Assembly (NCBI GenBank): GCA_011620375.1
Contig: WOZH01000024.1
Coordinates: 1 to 35,888 of the forward strand
Direction: 5' to 3'
Length of the DNA stretch: 35,888 nt
From: Acholeplasmataceae bacterium
GTDB taxonomy: Bacteria > Bacillota_I > Bacilli_A > Acholeplasmatales > Acholeplasmataceae
Shown: in pieces, positions 23,596-33,633 of the stretch
Layout: each line of letters starts with the position of its first letter
How positions within the stretch are numbered: position 1 is the first letter of the stretch
Translations under genes and position numbers: made by a program
The notes under the pieces: generated by a model
The model's input: only the letters and a program-made list of their open reading frames with translations
What the model was told of the DNA's origin: nothing
Database searches by the model: none

Positions 23596-26541
23596 ATGTT
23601 AAAAAAATTGCTTTCAATCGGAATGGTTGCTTTAGTCGCTGTTTTACTAGTTGCCTGCGTATCTAGTGAAGCTACTGTAACCTTTGATTCACAAGGCGGT
23701 TCTGCAGTACCATCTGTCGTCGTTCCTATCGGCGAAAAAGTTTCTGTACCAGATGATCCTACAAGAGCGTCTTACAATTTTATCGGCTGGTATACAAGTA
23801 AAGATCCTAATCCTGCTAATTTCTTTGATTTTACAGATGAAGTAAATAGCAATCTTAAATTATATGCTAGTTGGACGACAGATGAAGTTGTCAGTTTTGA
23901 TACGAAGACAACAGATATGGCAATCATACCTCAAGTTCTTTCTGCTGGTGGCAGTCCAGTTTCTGAACCGACTGAACCAACAAGAGAGGGATTCACATTT
24001 GAAGGTTGGTTCTATGGTAAACCCGGTCTAACTTGGTTAGAAACAGCAGCAGTTCAGTTTCCAGTATCATTAGATGAAACAACGACACTCTATGCATATT
24101 GGGCACCAGTAGATTCGTCTGACATTACTTGGTCAGCTGATGAAACTTACCGTAATGCATTCGCTGAACTCGATACTGATCCTGTACTAAACCCACTGAC
24201 ATATCACTATTCACATGAAGCTACATTAATGGATTATCTATCTACGCCATTATATGGTACAGATGTCGACTGGGAACAAGCTATTGAAGATCAACTAGCA
24301 ACAAAGCCTGGTGATTTTTCTGCTATTGATGAATCAAATATTGGTTCACTGCTTAGAAAAAATGTCTTATATGGTGCCGCTCAATGGCCTATCGCTGTAG
24401 GTGGTTCATGGGATGGCGCTGATGGTACGGACCAATATGGTGAATACAGTGAAGCTGTTTCCAGACAAATAAGTGCAACGACATATCGTTATACACTGCG
24501 TGAAGATATTTATTGGGAAGACGGTACTCCTGTAACTGCAGATGATTATATGTACACATATTTCCAATATATTGATGGGGCTCAAAATAACTACCGCGCA
24601 TCTTCATATTATCCATCTGCAAATAGATCTTCAGGCATGAAAGTTGTTAATGCTAGAGCATATTTCTTACAAGGTACAGAAATTGGTTTAGGTGAAACTT
24701 CTGAAGGTTCATTAGCCGGTGACTATGGTTATGCGGAAATTTCCGCATATGTTGGGCCAAATCCTGCACCAGCTTATGAAGGTTATGTTGGTTGGTCACT
24801 TGCCGATGTTTTTGGTCTTCCATCTTCAATTTATGTTAGTGAAGCACAATTGACATCATTTGGTTATAGTATTGGTGATGAAAATGTTCCCCTTGTTGAT
24901 GATGCAGCTCAAATTTTTGGTTTTCCTGCCGCGACTCACTGGTTGGTTGATTTAGATTTAAGAGCTGATGTTGCTGGTAATGCTTACTATGCTGGTGAAA
25001 AAGGTGAAACATGGCCTGCAGTCTCACAAGAAGATGTTGGATTTAAAGTGATTGATGATTATACATTCGAAATCACGTATGAAGTACCAATTCTTCATTC
25101 AGCTGCAATCTCTAATGCAAACTTCACATTGGTTAATCCAACAGTTTATGAAGCAAGTTTAAATGCAGAAGGCATTAACTCTACATATGGAACACCAATC
25201 ACACTACCGGTAAGTTATGGTGCTTATGTATTGAAATCATGGGATTCACTTCAAAAGATTGTTCTCAATAAGAACTATAATGCTTACATGCAAAGATTCT
25301 TCAACCATAAATCAATTTCATTTGATTTCTATCCATCAGTGTTAGCTCGTAAAGAAGCATTTGATGATGGTTTATTATCATCATTGGGTCTTTCACAAAC
25401 TTTCTACGCTGAATATGCTGAAGATCCATCTAGAAAAGATTATTATAATGGATACCCAAATTACTTACTATTTAATGCTGTTCCATATGAAGGAGCAAAC
25501 GCGTCGGTACAGTCAGTGATTCAAGAAACTGCATTTAGACAAGCATTCTTCTTCGGGTTTAATAGAACAGAATATACCACTTCAGTATATGCACCAAATG
25601 TACCATCATTTATGGTTACCGCACACAATGCTGTTCAGTATGACAACGATCCATCTTGGTATATTAATACACCTGAATATTTAGCTATGTTGGCGGATCT
25701 CAATATTGATGTCTCTACATACGGTTATGATCCGGTTAAAGCAGCCGCTTTGTTTAATCAAATATACGATGATGTTTGGGTGACAGAACTTGAACAAACA
25801 GGTCCGATTCCAATTAGATATATAACATCAGAAGGCGATGAACAAGCGCGCATTGATACATATATTATTAATCACTTCACGAATTTATTTGGCTCGGATA
25901 AGATTACATTTACAAAGGAAGCATACACACAAGGCGTTTATGATACTAAAGTTGACGGGAATGAATTTGATATCATTTTGTCATCAGTAGGTACAGGAGA
26001 ACCAACAAACACAAGCGTTATGTTACCTATTATTGGGCTTTATGCAGTTGAAACATATGGTCGCCCATTCTACGGATTCAACACACCTGATGAATTGGGT
26101 ATTCCAGCTGAAGCATTTGTCATTACAGCAGAAAATAAACTAGACCTTCGTGCAACCTATCAATTCTTGCAGGACTCAGAAGGGTCTTGGGATGAAACAA
26201 CAGATGAAGGTTTATTGATTGACCTTTATAATGTACTTGATGAAAATGGCGGCTATTATGTGGGTGATCTACAATTATTATATGAATATGGCTTAGCATG
26301 TATCTATATGTGGGCAGGTCTTGCTCCACAATATGATGGCGATGTTTCTGATAGAAACACTGTAACAAGAGCTTTTGATGCTATTATCTTAGAATATGTA
26401 CCACTTGTACCACTTGCAAGTTCAGCATCAGCCATTGTTTATGCACCAAATGTTGTCAATGTGTGGCCAGCTTACCATAACATTATGGAATATGGTTCTG
26501 CTAGATATTGGTATTTAAATACTGACCCAGATTTCCAGTAG
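23596..26541 (+). CDS. oppA: Oligopeptide-binding lipoprotein with two InlB B-repeats
   Basis: The substrate-binding part of the peptide ABC transporter. The 981 residues start with a signal peptide and lipobox LVAC (C21). Two Listeria-Bacteroides repeats follow (about 26-96 and 98-172; YNFIGWYTS/KLYASW and FTFEGWFYG/TLYAYW), then an SBP_bac_5 domain (about 180-975) with YRYTLREDIYWEDGTPVTADDY. The family is usually 520-600 residues; besides the repeats the binding domain itself is some 200-250 residues longer, so it has insertions. AAGGAG precedes ATG 23596. It is transcribed apart from oppBCDF by its own promoter and terminator, consistent with higher expression. Peptides are the likely ligand because the ATPases are OppD/OppF type. 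Confidence 0.92.
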   Translation: MLKKLLSIGMVALVAVLLVACVSSEATVTFDSQGGSAVPSVVVPIGEKVSVPDDPTRASYNFIGWYTSKDPNPANFFDFTDEVNSNLKLYASWTTDEVVSFDTKTTDMAIIPQVLSAGGSPVSEPTEPTREGFTFEGWFYGKPGLTWLETAAVQFPVSLDETTTLYAYWAPVDSSDITWSADETYRNAFAELDTDPVLNPLTYHYSHEATLMDYLSTPLYGTDVDWEQAIEDQLATKPGDFSAIDESNIGSLLRKNVLYGAAQWPIAVGGSWDGADGTDQYGEYSEAVSRQISATTYRYTLREDIYWEDGTPVTADDYMYTYFQYIDGAQNNYRASSYYPSANRSSGMKVVNARAYFLQGTEIGLGETSEGSLAGDYGYAEISAYVGPNPAPAYEGYVGWSLADVFGLPSSIYVSEAQLTSFGYSIGDENVPLVDDAAQIFGFPAATHWLVDLDLRADVAGNAYYAGEKGETWPAVSQEDVGFKVIDDYTFEITYEVPILHSAAISNANFTLVNPTVYEASLNAEGINSTYGTPITLPVSYGAYVLKSWDSLQKIVLNKNYNAYMQRFFNHKSISFDFYPSVLARKEAFDDGLLSSLGLSQTFYAEYAEDPSRKDYYNGYPNYLLFNAVPYEGANASVQSVIQETAFRQAFFFGFNRTEYTTSVYAPNVPSFMVTAHNAVQYDNDPSWYINTPEYLAMLADLNIDVSTYGYDPVKAAALFNQIYDDVWVTELEQTGPIPIRYITSEGDEQARIDTYIINHFTNLFGSDKITFTKEAYTQGVYDTKVDGNEFDIILSSVGTGEPTNTSVMLPIIGLYAVETYGRPFYGFNTPDELGIPAEAFVITAENKLDLRATYQFLQDSEGSWDETTDEGLLIDLYNVLDENGGYYVGDLQLLYEYGLACIYMWAGLAPQYDGDVSDRNTVTRAFDAIILEYVPLVPLASSASAIVYAPNVVNVWPAYHNIMEYGSARYWYLNTDPDFQ

Positions 26542-26581
26542 TTTATGGCATTAAATTTGATTTAAAATTAAAATATTGAAA

Positions 26582-26612
26582 AGGCGGTAGCGATACCGCC
26601 TCTTCATTCTTT
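26582..26612 (+). terminator. Terminator after oppA
   Basis: AGGCGGTA-GCGA-TACCGCCT (26582-26601), a perfect 8-bp stem with a tetraloop, then a moderately T-rich tail. Confidence 0.8.
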
Positions 26613-26694
26613 TGTTATCTTTTTTGTTTACACAACGATTAGTATATGATTGTATGTTAAATTTTTGGTTTTTATGGGAAAATTTCCTTTTTTT

Positions 26695-26703
26695 TGATAT
26701 AAT
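26695..26703 (+). promoter_or_regulatory. Extended -10 promoter of oppBCDF
   Basis: TGATATAAT (26695-26703), an extended -10 element with no clear -35, 39 nt before the oppB ATG. Confidence 0.65.
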
Positions 26704-26742
26704 ATTTAACAAACAAAGCCATGCTTTTTGAGAGGATTTCAT

Positions 26743-27708
26743 ATGTTTAGATATTTCTTAAAAAGACTAGGATTGATGCTGGTCACATTTGTGATTGTAG
26801 TCTTCCTTTTCTTTGTCATCATCCATTTATTACCTGATTTTCATCGACCACCTATCTCTGGTGACGATGCTAACTACTGGATACAATATTATGCTGAAGG
26901 ACGCGATAAACCCGTTGTTATTCAATTTTTCATTTGGGTAGGCAACATTTTAAAAACTGGTTCGTTTGGATATTCGCAAACGAGGCGTATGGATGTCAGC
27001 ATTATTTTGTTCAGTAAAATTCCAACGACTGTCATGTTCCAATTAGTTCCATACTTGATTACTGTACCACTTGGTATATATCTTGGTATCATTGCAGCGC
27101 TCCATAAGAATGAACTTACTGACAATATTATTTCTGTCGGTATTATGATATTTATTTCTGTGCCAACCTTTGTGACAGCGGTTTTATCGCAACTTATTTT
27201 TGGCTGGCAATTGCACTGGGTTCGAACGCCTCCGTTCGTTGCTACTGGTTCAGAATTTGATGCTAATTTTTGGTTAAGCATTTCTACCTATATTTTGCCT
27301 TCAATCATCATGATTCTAGGCGGTGTTCCTGGATGGGCAAGAAGCATTCGTGCAGAATTGACCGAACAATTGACACAAGATTATATGTTATTGGCTCGTT
27401 CTAAAGGGTTAAGCAAACGACAAGCGACGTTTAGACATGCATTGAAAAATGCACTTGTACCGTTTGCACCAAGCATTTTTATTGGTTTTCTTGGTTTGAT
27501 TTCTGGTTCAATCATTCTTGAAACTATATTCCGTGTTGATGGTGTTGGGCCGATTTATCTCTATGCGTTTAGAAATCGAGATTATCCATTATTGTTATTG
27601 AATCTCGTGTTTTATGAATTCATCGCGTTATTTGCTGGTATTTTAGCTGATTTGAGTTATACCATACTTGACCCGAGAATGAGAGTGGGGAGTGGAAAAT
27701 TAGCATGA
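26743..27708 (+). CDS. oppB: Oligopeptide ABC transporter permease OppB
   Basis: One of two membrane subunits forming the peptide channel. The 321-residue protein starts FRYFLKRLGLMLVTFVIVVFLFFVI, the usual OppB/DppB first helix. It carries about six helices and an EAA loop contacting the ATPase (QDYMLLARSKGLSKRQATFRHAL, about 211-233). GAGAGGA before ATG 26743 is the SD; an upstream in-frame TTG at 26728 would precede it. First gene of the operon; its TGA overlaps oppC (ATGA). Confidence 0.95.
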   Translation: MFRYFLKRLGLMLVTFVIVVFLFFVIIHLLPDFHRPPISGDDANYWIQYYAEGRDKPVVIQFFIWVGNILKTGSFGYSQTRRMDVSIILFSKIPTTVMFQLVPYLITVPLGIYLGIIAALHKNELTDNIISVGIMIFISVPTFVTAVLSQLIFGWQLHWVRTPPFVATGSEFDANFWLSISTYILPSIIMILGGVPGWARSIRAELTEQLTQDYMLLARSKGLSKRQATFRHALKNALVPFAPSIFIGFLGLISGSIILETIFRVDGVGPIYLYAFRNRDYPLLLLNLVFYEFIALFAGILADLSYTILDPRMRVGSGKLA

Positions 27709-29054
27709 ATATACCTGAAATTGACAAAAGTAAACTTGTCCTTATTAAGTCAGAAGATACAGTAATCTCTGATGTTGCACTTGAAACGAGAGAAATTGGT
27801 TATTATCAAGACGCTTGGAATAGATTCAAGAGAAATAAAGCATCTGTGGCGGCATTTATCATTATTTGTATAATATTCTTTTTCGTTTTTTTTGGACCAT
27901 TGATGAAAGTCTATTCACCGCCTGCAAATCTAGCTGATGCTAGAAAAGTGGGAAATTTGCCACCCAAAATTCCGGGATTAGAAAATTTGGGTATATTTGA
28001 TGGCACTAGAAAAGTTTCTGCCGGTAAAAATTTCTTGATTACCATGGCAAAATCCGAATATGGTGAAGGCATTATCATTTCTGGTATGCCAGATGTATTA
28101 TTAGATGAAGATCTGGCAAATGATTTTGAATATGATGGTGTATACAATTTAACAGTAAAAGTTGATGCATATCGCTATGCAAATTATATTTCAAGTTATT
28201 TGGACACAAATAACTCATCTGATAGTGTTAAAAAGTTAATGTCAAAGACTGAATTCGAAGATGCTCTAGCACGGAATATCATTATCGATATTCTTTCAGT
28301 GACTCCAGATGGGAACACGTATACTGTACGTGTAGATTTCTTTAAATATGCACTGGATCAAAACCCCGAAGACACATATTTTTGGTTTGGTTCTGATGCT
28401 GATGGAAAAGATTTGTTTACATTATTGTGGGTTGGTGCAAGAATTTCAATTATTATGGCGATTTCAATTGTTTTGATTAACGCCATAGTTGGTTTGACAA
28501 TCGGCTCTATTTCCGGCTATTATGGTGGCACTTTTGATTTGTTGTTTGACCGTTTTGTTGATATTTTGGCCGGTATTCCATTTATGGCGGTGTTAACACT
28601 ACTGATTATTAGATTTGGTACCGAATTATGGGTGGTTGTGATTGCATTTACTGCCACAGGTTGGCTGGGAACCTATTCAATGTCGCGAATGCAATTTTAT
28701 CGATTTAAACATAGAGAATATATTTTGGCAGCAAGAACACTTGGGGCAAAAGATGTTAGAATCATGTTTAAACATATTTTTCCAAACGCCATTGGATATA
28801 TGGTAACAAGTTTTGCATTAGCTATACCGAGTTTCGTGTTTGTAGAAGCAAGTTATTCATATTTGCAAATCATTGATTATCAAGAAACAACAAGTGTTGG
28901 GAAACTTCTAGAAATTGGACAAGGCGTAATGGCTAATTATCCACATCTTTTGGTTTTTCCTGCGCTCTATATTGCAATATTGATGATTGCATTTAACTTA
29001 TTTGGCAATGGATTGCGAGATGCGTTTAATCCAAGTTTGCGAGGTGTTGAATAA
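27705..29054 (+). CDS. oppC: Oligopeptide ABC transporter permease OppC with extra external domain
   Basis: The second permease subunit, 449 residues against about 300 usually. Helix 1 lies near 46-66. About 155 residues (70-225) of soluble, probably external sequence follow before the canonical WFGSDADGKDLFTLLWVGARISI entry into the transport domain. The EAA loop is REYILAARTLGAKDVRIMFKH. The extra domain faces the side where OppA sits and could help docking; this is inference. It overlaps oppB by ATGA and oppD by one base. Confidence 0.93.
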   Translation: MNIPEIDKSKLVLIKSEDTVISDVALETREIGYYQDAWNRFKRNKASVAAFIIICIIFFFVFFGPLMKVYSPPANLADARKVGNLPPKIPGLENLGIFDGTRKVSAGKNFLITMAKSEYGEGIIISGMPDVLLDEDLANDFEYDGVYNLTVKVDAYRYANYISSYLDTNNSSDSVKKLMSKTEFEDALARNIIIDILSVTPDGNTYTVRVDFFKYALDQNPEDTYFWFGSDADGKDLFTLLWVGARISIIMAISIVLINAIVGLTIGSISGYYGGTFDLLFDRFVDILAGIPFMAVLTLLIIRFGTELWVVVIAFTATGWLGTYSMSRMQFYRFKHREYILAARTLGAKDVRIMFKHIFPNAIGYMVTSFALAIPSFVFVEASYSYLQIIDYQETTSVGKLLEIGQGVMANYPHLLVFPALYIAILMIAFNLFGNGLRDAFNPSLRGVE

Positions 29055-30094
29055 TGATGAATAAACGAGAAAGAATTTTAGCTGTTGATAATTTAAATAT
29101 CTCATTTAAAACACAATATGGTATTGTACATGCGATTCGCGGGGTATCATTTGATTTGTACAAAGGAGAAACTTTAGCAATTGTTGGTGAATCAGGCTCT
29201 GGTAAAAGTGTGACATCACGTGCAATCATGGGTTTATTGGCCGGTAATGCCATTGTCGAAGATGGCACGATAAATTATGCAAATAGAGATTTATTACAAA
29301 TTCCTGAAGAATTATTTCATGAGATTAGAGGATCTAAAATTTCAATGATTTTCCAAGATCCCATGAGCTCATTAAATCCAATCGTTAAAGTGGGTAAACA
29401 AATTACTGAAACTTTAGTTTTCAAAATGAAAATGCCAAAAAAGATGGCTAAGGAAAGAGCAATTGAATTGATGACTGAAGTAGGCATTCAAGAGCCTGAA
29501 AAGAGATATTACCAATATCCGTTTCAGTTTTCAGGCGGGATGAGACAACGCATTGTCATTGCAATCGCATTAGCAAATAACGCGGAGATTTTAATCTGTG
29601 ATGAACCTACGACTGCCCTTGATGTTACAATTCAAGCACAAATTCTTGATTTGATTAACCAATTAAAGAAAGAAAGAAAGCTTTCTATTATCTTTATTAC
29701 ACATGATTTAGGTGTCGTTGCAAATGTTGCGGATCGAATAGCGGTCATGTATGCAGGTAAAATTGTTGAAATTGGCACTGCGGATGACGTCTTTTATGAC
29801 CCGAGACATCCATATACATGGGCATTATTGTCTTCTATGCCGAGTTTAGCAACTGCAGATACTTTAGATGCGATTGGTGGCACACCACCCAATATGATCT
29901 ATTCACCAAAAGGTGATGCATTTGCACCAAGAAATAAATTTGCAATGCAGATCGATCTTGAGGAAGAACCCCCAATGTTTGACGTTTCAGAAACCCATAA
30001 AGCGGCAACATGGTTATTGCATCCGGATGCACCAAAGGTTAAAATACCCGAGGCTGTTTTGTCTGTGCGCAAGAATCGAGGTAAGAAAAAATGA
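29054..30094 (+). CDS. oppD: Oligopeptide ABC transporter ATPase OppD
   Basis: One of the two ATPases powering peptide import. The 346 residues are of normal size, with Walker [10 protein letters not shown]-loop [12 protein letters not shown], signature FSGGMRQR, and Walker [13 protein letters not shown] followed by the switch histidine (FITHD). The C-terminal Opp/Dpp extension has [14 protein letters not shown]; its usual cysteines for a 4Fe-4S cluster are not seen. GAGGTG at 29041-29046 serves ATG 29054 (or 29057). Its TGA overlaps oppF. Confidence 0.95.
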   Translation: MMNKRERILAVDNLNISFKTQYGIVHAIRGVSFDLYKGETLAIVGESGSGKSVTSRAIMGLLAGNAIVEDGTINYANRDLLQIPEELFHEIRGSKISMIFQDPMSSLNPIVKVGKQITETLVFKMKMPKKMAKERAIELMTEVGIQEPEKRYYQYPFQFSGGMRQRIVIAIALANNAEILICDEPTTALDVTIQAQILDLINQLKKERKLSIIFITHDLGVVANVADRIAVMYAGKIVEIGTADDVFYDPRHPYTWALLSSMPSLATADTLDAIGGTPPNMIYSPKGDAFAPRNKFAMQIDLEEEPPMFDVSETHKAATWLLHPDAPKVKIPEAVLSVRKNRGKKK

Positions 30095-31998
30095 AAAGGT
30101 CAGCTGATTACACACAAAAAGTACTTGAAGTATCCAATCTAAAACAGTATTTTAAAACAGGTGTTGGCAAGCATAAATTGATCATAAAGGCTGTTGATGA
30201 CATTAGTTTTGATATTTATAAAAAAGAAGTTTTTGGACTCGTAGGCGAATCGGGTTGTGGAAAAACCACAACTGGAAGAACATTGATTAGATTATATCGC
30301 CCAACCAGCGGAAATGTTTTACTTGATGGTGAGTATATTGGATCTGGAGCGGATACATATAAAGAAAAAATCAGATTAGAAAAAAACAAGTATAAAATTG
30401 AATTATTGAAATTGAATGCATTCAAATATGAGGCATATAAACTCACGCAAGAAGCAAATAAAAAAATAGATAAAGTCAAACAAGAAATTCAAATTTTAGA
30501 ACAAGAATATTTGCTTAATGTTAAACAAATTCGCAAAAATGTTGATGCATATGATCATGCGGTATTCAATGAAAATGGTGCGTTTAAAATCAATCTAGAA
30601 CGCTTAAAATTTGATTTTACTGTCCATAGTGATCGCTTGTTAAATCAAACTAAAAATGAATTACTTATCGAAAGAAATGGGATTTTAGGAGCGATTAAAG
30701 AGACCTACTATAAAAAGGTTGATGGTATTAAGAATAGTGCAGCTTTGTCTAAAGAAGCAAGAGACAAACACTTAAAGGAAGCTGAAGAAGCTTACCTTGC
30801 ACGCGTTCAAAAAACACATGATGAATTTGATGAACGCATCGTAGATAGAAGCGAGCACTTGCTTTCAAAAGCAAATTATAAAAAGCAGATAAACATTTTA
30901 AAACAAAACTTTGAAAAAGAAAAGGTTAACTTGATTGAGGAACACAAATCCAAGTTATCATCTTTTGCCGTGCCAGATTACGAAGCTGTCAAGTCCAATC
31001 TCAAAATAGCAAAAGCAAAATTAAAAACTGATATTAAAGGAGCACATAAAAAAATCGTAGAAATTAAAAAGCAACTAAAAGTTGACAAATCTAAGATTAA
31101 TGCTTCGAATCAAGTTGACATGAAAGCATTGGAAACATTGAAATCAGAGCATCTTTTATTGATATCTAAATTTAAGCATCTTGTTCGTCAATCTAATAAA
31201 GACCACTGGTCGAAACAAGCATTGACACATACACGTAAAATGCAAATGATTTTCCAAGACCCAATTTCAAGTCTCAATCCACGTATGACGGTTCAGGAAA
31301 TCGTATCTGAGGGATTGGTCATCAATAAGGTATATAATAATCTCAAAGTGACAAAGATATTGAAAGATAAAAAAACTGGCGAGGAAAAAACGGTTGAAGT
31401 TAAAGCAACCAAATCGGAAATTAACGAACGGATAAAAGCCGAAGTTGTAAGAGTTTTGGAACTAGTGGGACTTGCTCCCGAATATATTTCCAGATATCCA
31501 CATGAGTTTTCTGGTGGTCAAAGGCAACGTATCGGCATCGCACGAGCTCTCATCATGAATCCGTCAATTATTGTTGCTGATGAACCCATTTCTGCGTTAG
31601 ATGTATCGATTAAAGCGCAGGTCATCAATTTACTTTCAGAATTGAAAGAAAAACTTGATTTGACCATCTTATTTATCGCACATGATTTATCAGTTGTTAA
31701 ATATTTTTGTGACCAAATTGCTGTGATGTATTTTGGGAAAATTGTCGAAATGGCGACATCTGAAGAATTGTTTAAAAACCCATTGCATGGCTATACAAAG
31801 TCACTTTTGTCAGCAATACCCCAACCTGATCCGGATTTTGAAAAGGAACGCAAACGAATTCCTTATTCACCTAGCATTCATAATTATTCAGAGGATAAAC
31901 CAGAATTTGTTGAAATTAAGCCTGGCCATTTCATTTATGCAAATCAAGCAGAATTAGAAGACATGAGAAAGGCATTGGGTGATGAAAATGAACATTAA
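30091..31998 (+). CDS. oppF: Oligopeptide ABC transporter ATPase OppF with giant coiled-coil insert
   Basis: The partner ATPase, 635 residues where the family has about 310-330. Walker [10 protein letters not shown] (52-60) and the following strand are normal. About 290 residues (88-380), Lys/Glu-rich and predicted helical coiled coil, are then inserted before the Q-loop (Q389 in [15 protein letters not shown]). A second insert of about 35 residues ([20 protein letters not shown]) follows at 415-450. Signature SGGQRQR (474-480) and Walker [11 protein letters not shown] (495-504) are intact, so it should be active. Large inserts at OppF are known in mycoplasmas. The insert projects into the cytoplasm. 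Overlaps oppD by ATGA and the next lipoprotein gene by 17 nt. Confidence 0.94.
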   Translation: MKRSADYTQKVLEVSNLKQYFKTGVGKHKLIIKAVDDISFDIYKKEVFGLVGESGCGKTTTGRTLIRLYRPTSGNVLLDGEYIGSGADTYKEKIRLEKNKYKIELLKLNAFKYEAYKLTQEANKKIDKVKQEIQILEQEYLLNVKQIRKNVDAYDHAVFNENGAFKINLERLKFDFTVHSDRLLNQTKNELLIERNGILGAIKETYYKKVDGIKNSAALSKEARDKHLKEAEEAYLARVQKTHDEFDERIVDRSEHLLSKANYKKQINILKQNFEKEKVNLIEEHKSKLSSFAVPDYEAVKSNLKIAKAKLKTDIKGAHKKIVEIKKQLKVDKSKINASNQVDMKALETLKSEHLLLISKFKHLVRQSNKDHWSKQALTHTRKMQMIFQDPISSLNPRMTVQEIVSEGLVINKVYNNLKVTKILKDKKTGEEKTVEVKATKSEINERIKAEVVRVLELVGLAPEYISRYPHEFSGGQRQRIGIARALIMNPSIIVADEPISALDVSIKAQVINLLSELKEKLDLTILFIAHDLSVVKYFCDQIAVMYFGKIVEMATSEELFKNPLHGYTKSLLSAIPQPDPDFEKERKRIPYSPSIHNYSEDKPEFVEIKPGHFIYANQAELEDMRKALGDENEH

Positions 31999-32833
31999 AA
32001 AGATTGTACTTCTCATGATCAGTTTGTTTTTATTAACAGGGATGGTTGGTTGTCAAGATCAAAAAGCATACAATGATTTATATACTGTTATTTTTTACAC
32101 GGGTGCTGATACAAGTATTATAAAACCAACATATATTGATTCACTTTTTGAAGTTGAAGAAGGATCGCTAGTGGAACGACCAGAAGATCCGACATCTAAC
32201 GGCGCAACTTTTTTGGGTTGGTATAAAGAAAAAGCAGCCATCAATGAATGGGATTTTGATAATGATCGCATTTATGAGTCAACCGTTATATACTCGAGTT
32301 GGGAAATTACAGAATACGCGATTGAATATATCATAGATGAAGCTGGTGGAACATTTATGGATCCGCCAATCACCACTTATTCAGTATTAAACAATGTGAT
32401 TTTTACAAGTGTTGCTAGAGAAGGTAGTCGTTTTGTTGGATGGGTTTTAACGCCTATTGACGAATACAAAGTTGGTGATCCAATTCTCGAATCGACAACT
32501 GGTTATTATGAAGATCTCCATTTATATGCACTTTTTGATAACAAAGATTATATCGTAAGATTCCGCTCTAATCTCGAGGGAGTCCCGAATCCAACTATCT
32601 ACACCATCGAATTTTCAGAAGAGATGAATTTTCCAGTGTTGCCTGATACAGCAACTAAACACTTTGTTGGTTGGTTTGCCTTAGATGGTACTGAAACGGG
32701 TGAATGGGGACCACAATATGTCAATGGCGAAGTCTTTTTAGGCAAAGCAAGTTGGAATGAAGATTTGCAAGATTATACATTTAGAGCAAATGATGTGACG
32801 CTTTATGGCAAATGGGAAGACCGTCAAATATAA
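31982..32833 (+). CDS. Lipoprotein with three InlB B-like repeats, Opp operon
   Basis: A 283-residue lipoprotein: signal peptide with lipobox MVGC (C24), then almost entirely Listeria-Bacteroides-type repeats. There are about three units (34-114, 115-190, 191-281), with endings such as [33 protein letters not shown] and [17 protein letters not shown]. No enzymatic domain. ATG 31982 has AAAGG at good distance; GTG 31979 and ATG 31988 are alternatives. It overlaps the end of oppF, so it is made with the transporter. A helper in surface assembly or peptide capture alongside the B-repeat OppA is a fair guess. Confidence 0.85.
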   Translation: MKMNIKKIVLLMISLFLLTGMVGCQDQKAYNDLYTVIFYTGADTSIIKPTYIDSLFEVEEGSLVERPEDPTSNGATFLGWYKEKAAINEWDFDNDRIYESTVIYSSWEITEYAIEYIIDEAGGTFMDPPITTYSVLNNVIFTSVAREGSRFVGWVLTPIDEYKVGDPILESTTGYYEDLHLYALFDNKDYIVRFRSNLEGVPNPTIYTIEFSEEMNFPVLPDTATKHFVGWFALDGTETGEWGPQYVNGEVFLGKASWNEDLQDYTFRANDVTLYGKWEDRQI

Positions 32834-33548
32834 TGCGAGGAAAAAGTTGCACTGGTTACTGCTTTTATGGGCGGCTTTTTTGGGAAGCATTGGTATAATT
32901 GCTGTTTTATTTCTAGTTAATGTACCGGATAGTGTGAAGTGGCTAGGCACATTAATTGCATTAATCATGTCTTTAATTATGGTGTTTTACTGTAAACCTT
33001 ATATTAATTATTATGATATGCACCATCGGTATGAATTGTTATTAGCAACTAATATTGGTACTGTTGAAACGAATTGTCAATTCAATCAAGATTGGATTGA
33101 GCAATTCTCAATTAAGGGTTATCAAATGCATGTTGATAATGAATTATTCCAAATCTGGTATCGTTTTAAAAAAAGTTTAGCCAGAAAAACGTTCATTAAA
33201 ACGCAATTGATTGAAATAGTAACTATCATAAAAAACAAATCTATTGATCTATATGATTCAAGAATAGAAAAAGAATATAAAAAGCTTTGGCAAAGATTTG
33301 AAAAAGAGCAGCATTTGAATAAACAAATTATTCTTCAATTTAAAAAATTGGATGATTTAGATGATAAAGTTAAAGAAGACCTTAACCGCATTATTTCATA
33401 TCGTGAAGGAGATAACTACCTTATTAGCATCAATTGTGGTTATTATCCCCAAACCAACGAGGTCTATTATTTACATTCTAGCAAGTTCGCCCCTAATGCA
33501 TATTATAGATATGCAGTTAGTCAAATTGAGGATATTATCAGGGAATAA
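32805..33548 (+). CDS. Membrane protein with two TM helices and cytoplasmic domain, unknown
   Basis: I do not recognise this protein of up to 247 residues. Two helices (about 17-40 and 45-62) form a hairpin, followed by about 180 mostly soluble residues with an amphipathic Lys/Glu-rich helical stretch (IEKEYKKLWQRFEKEQ) that likely lie in the cytoplasm. Start is uncertain: ATG 32805 has no SD and overlaps the lipoprotein gene by 29 nt, but gives a basic ARKK stretch before helix 1. TTG 32847 has GAGG 6 nt upstream and starts after the neighbour's stop. Last gene of the opp operon. Confidence 0.75.
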   Translation: MANGKTVKYNARKKLHWLLLLWAAFLGSIGIIAVLFLVNVPDSVKWLGTLIALIMSLIMVFYCKPYINYYDMHHRYELLLATNIGTVETNCQFNQDWIEQFSIKGYQMHVDNELFQIWYRFKKSLARKTFIKTQLIEIVTIIKNKSIDLYDSRIEKEYKKLWQRFEKEQHLNKQIILQFKKLDDLDDKVKEDLNRIISYREGDNYLISINCGYYPQTNEVYYLHSSKFAPNAYYRYAVSQIEDIIRE

Positions 33549-33572
33549 TTTTAATTTTTGAACAAAAATAGC

Positions 33573-33606
33573 AAAAAAGCGCTTTAAACGTAAAAGCGCT
33601 TTTTTA
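33573..33606. terminator. Bidirectional terminator at the end of the opp operon
   Basis: AAAAAAGCGCTTT (33573-33585) pairs with AAAGCGCTTTTTT (33593-33605). A/T runs on both sides let it serve the converging genes on both strands. Confidence 0.9.
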
Positions 33607-33633
33607 AATCATTGGTATCATTTTTAACAAAAC

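Noticed and set aside
24389-25027. Minus-strand ORFs inside oppA rich in His and Gln
   Set aside because: Shadow frames of biased oppA codons; no SD or family match.
13520-33548. CRISPR, IS element or prophage
   Set aside because: No transposase, integrase, direct-repeat array or att-like duplication was seen; the repeats found are protein-level B repeats or short promoter words.
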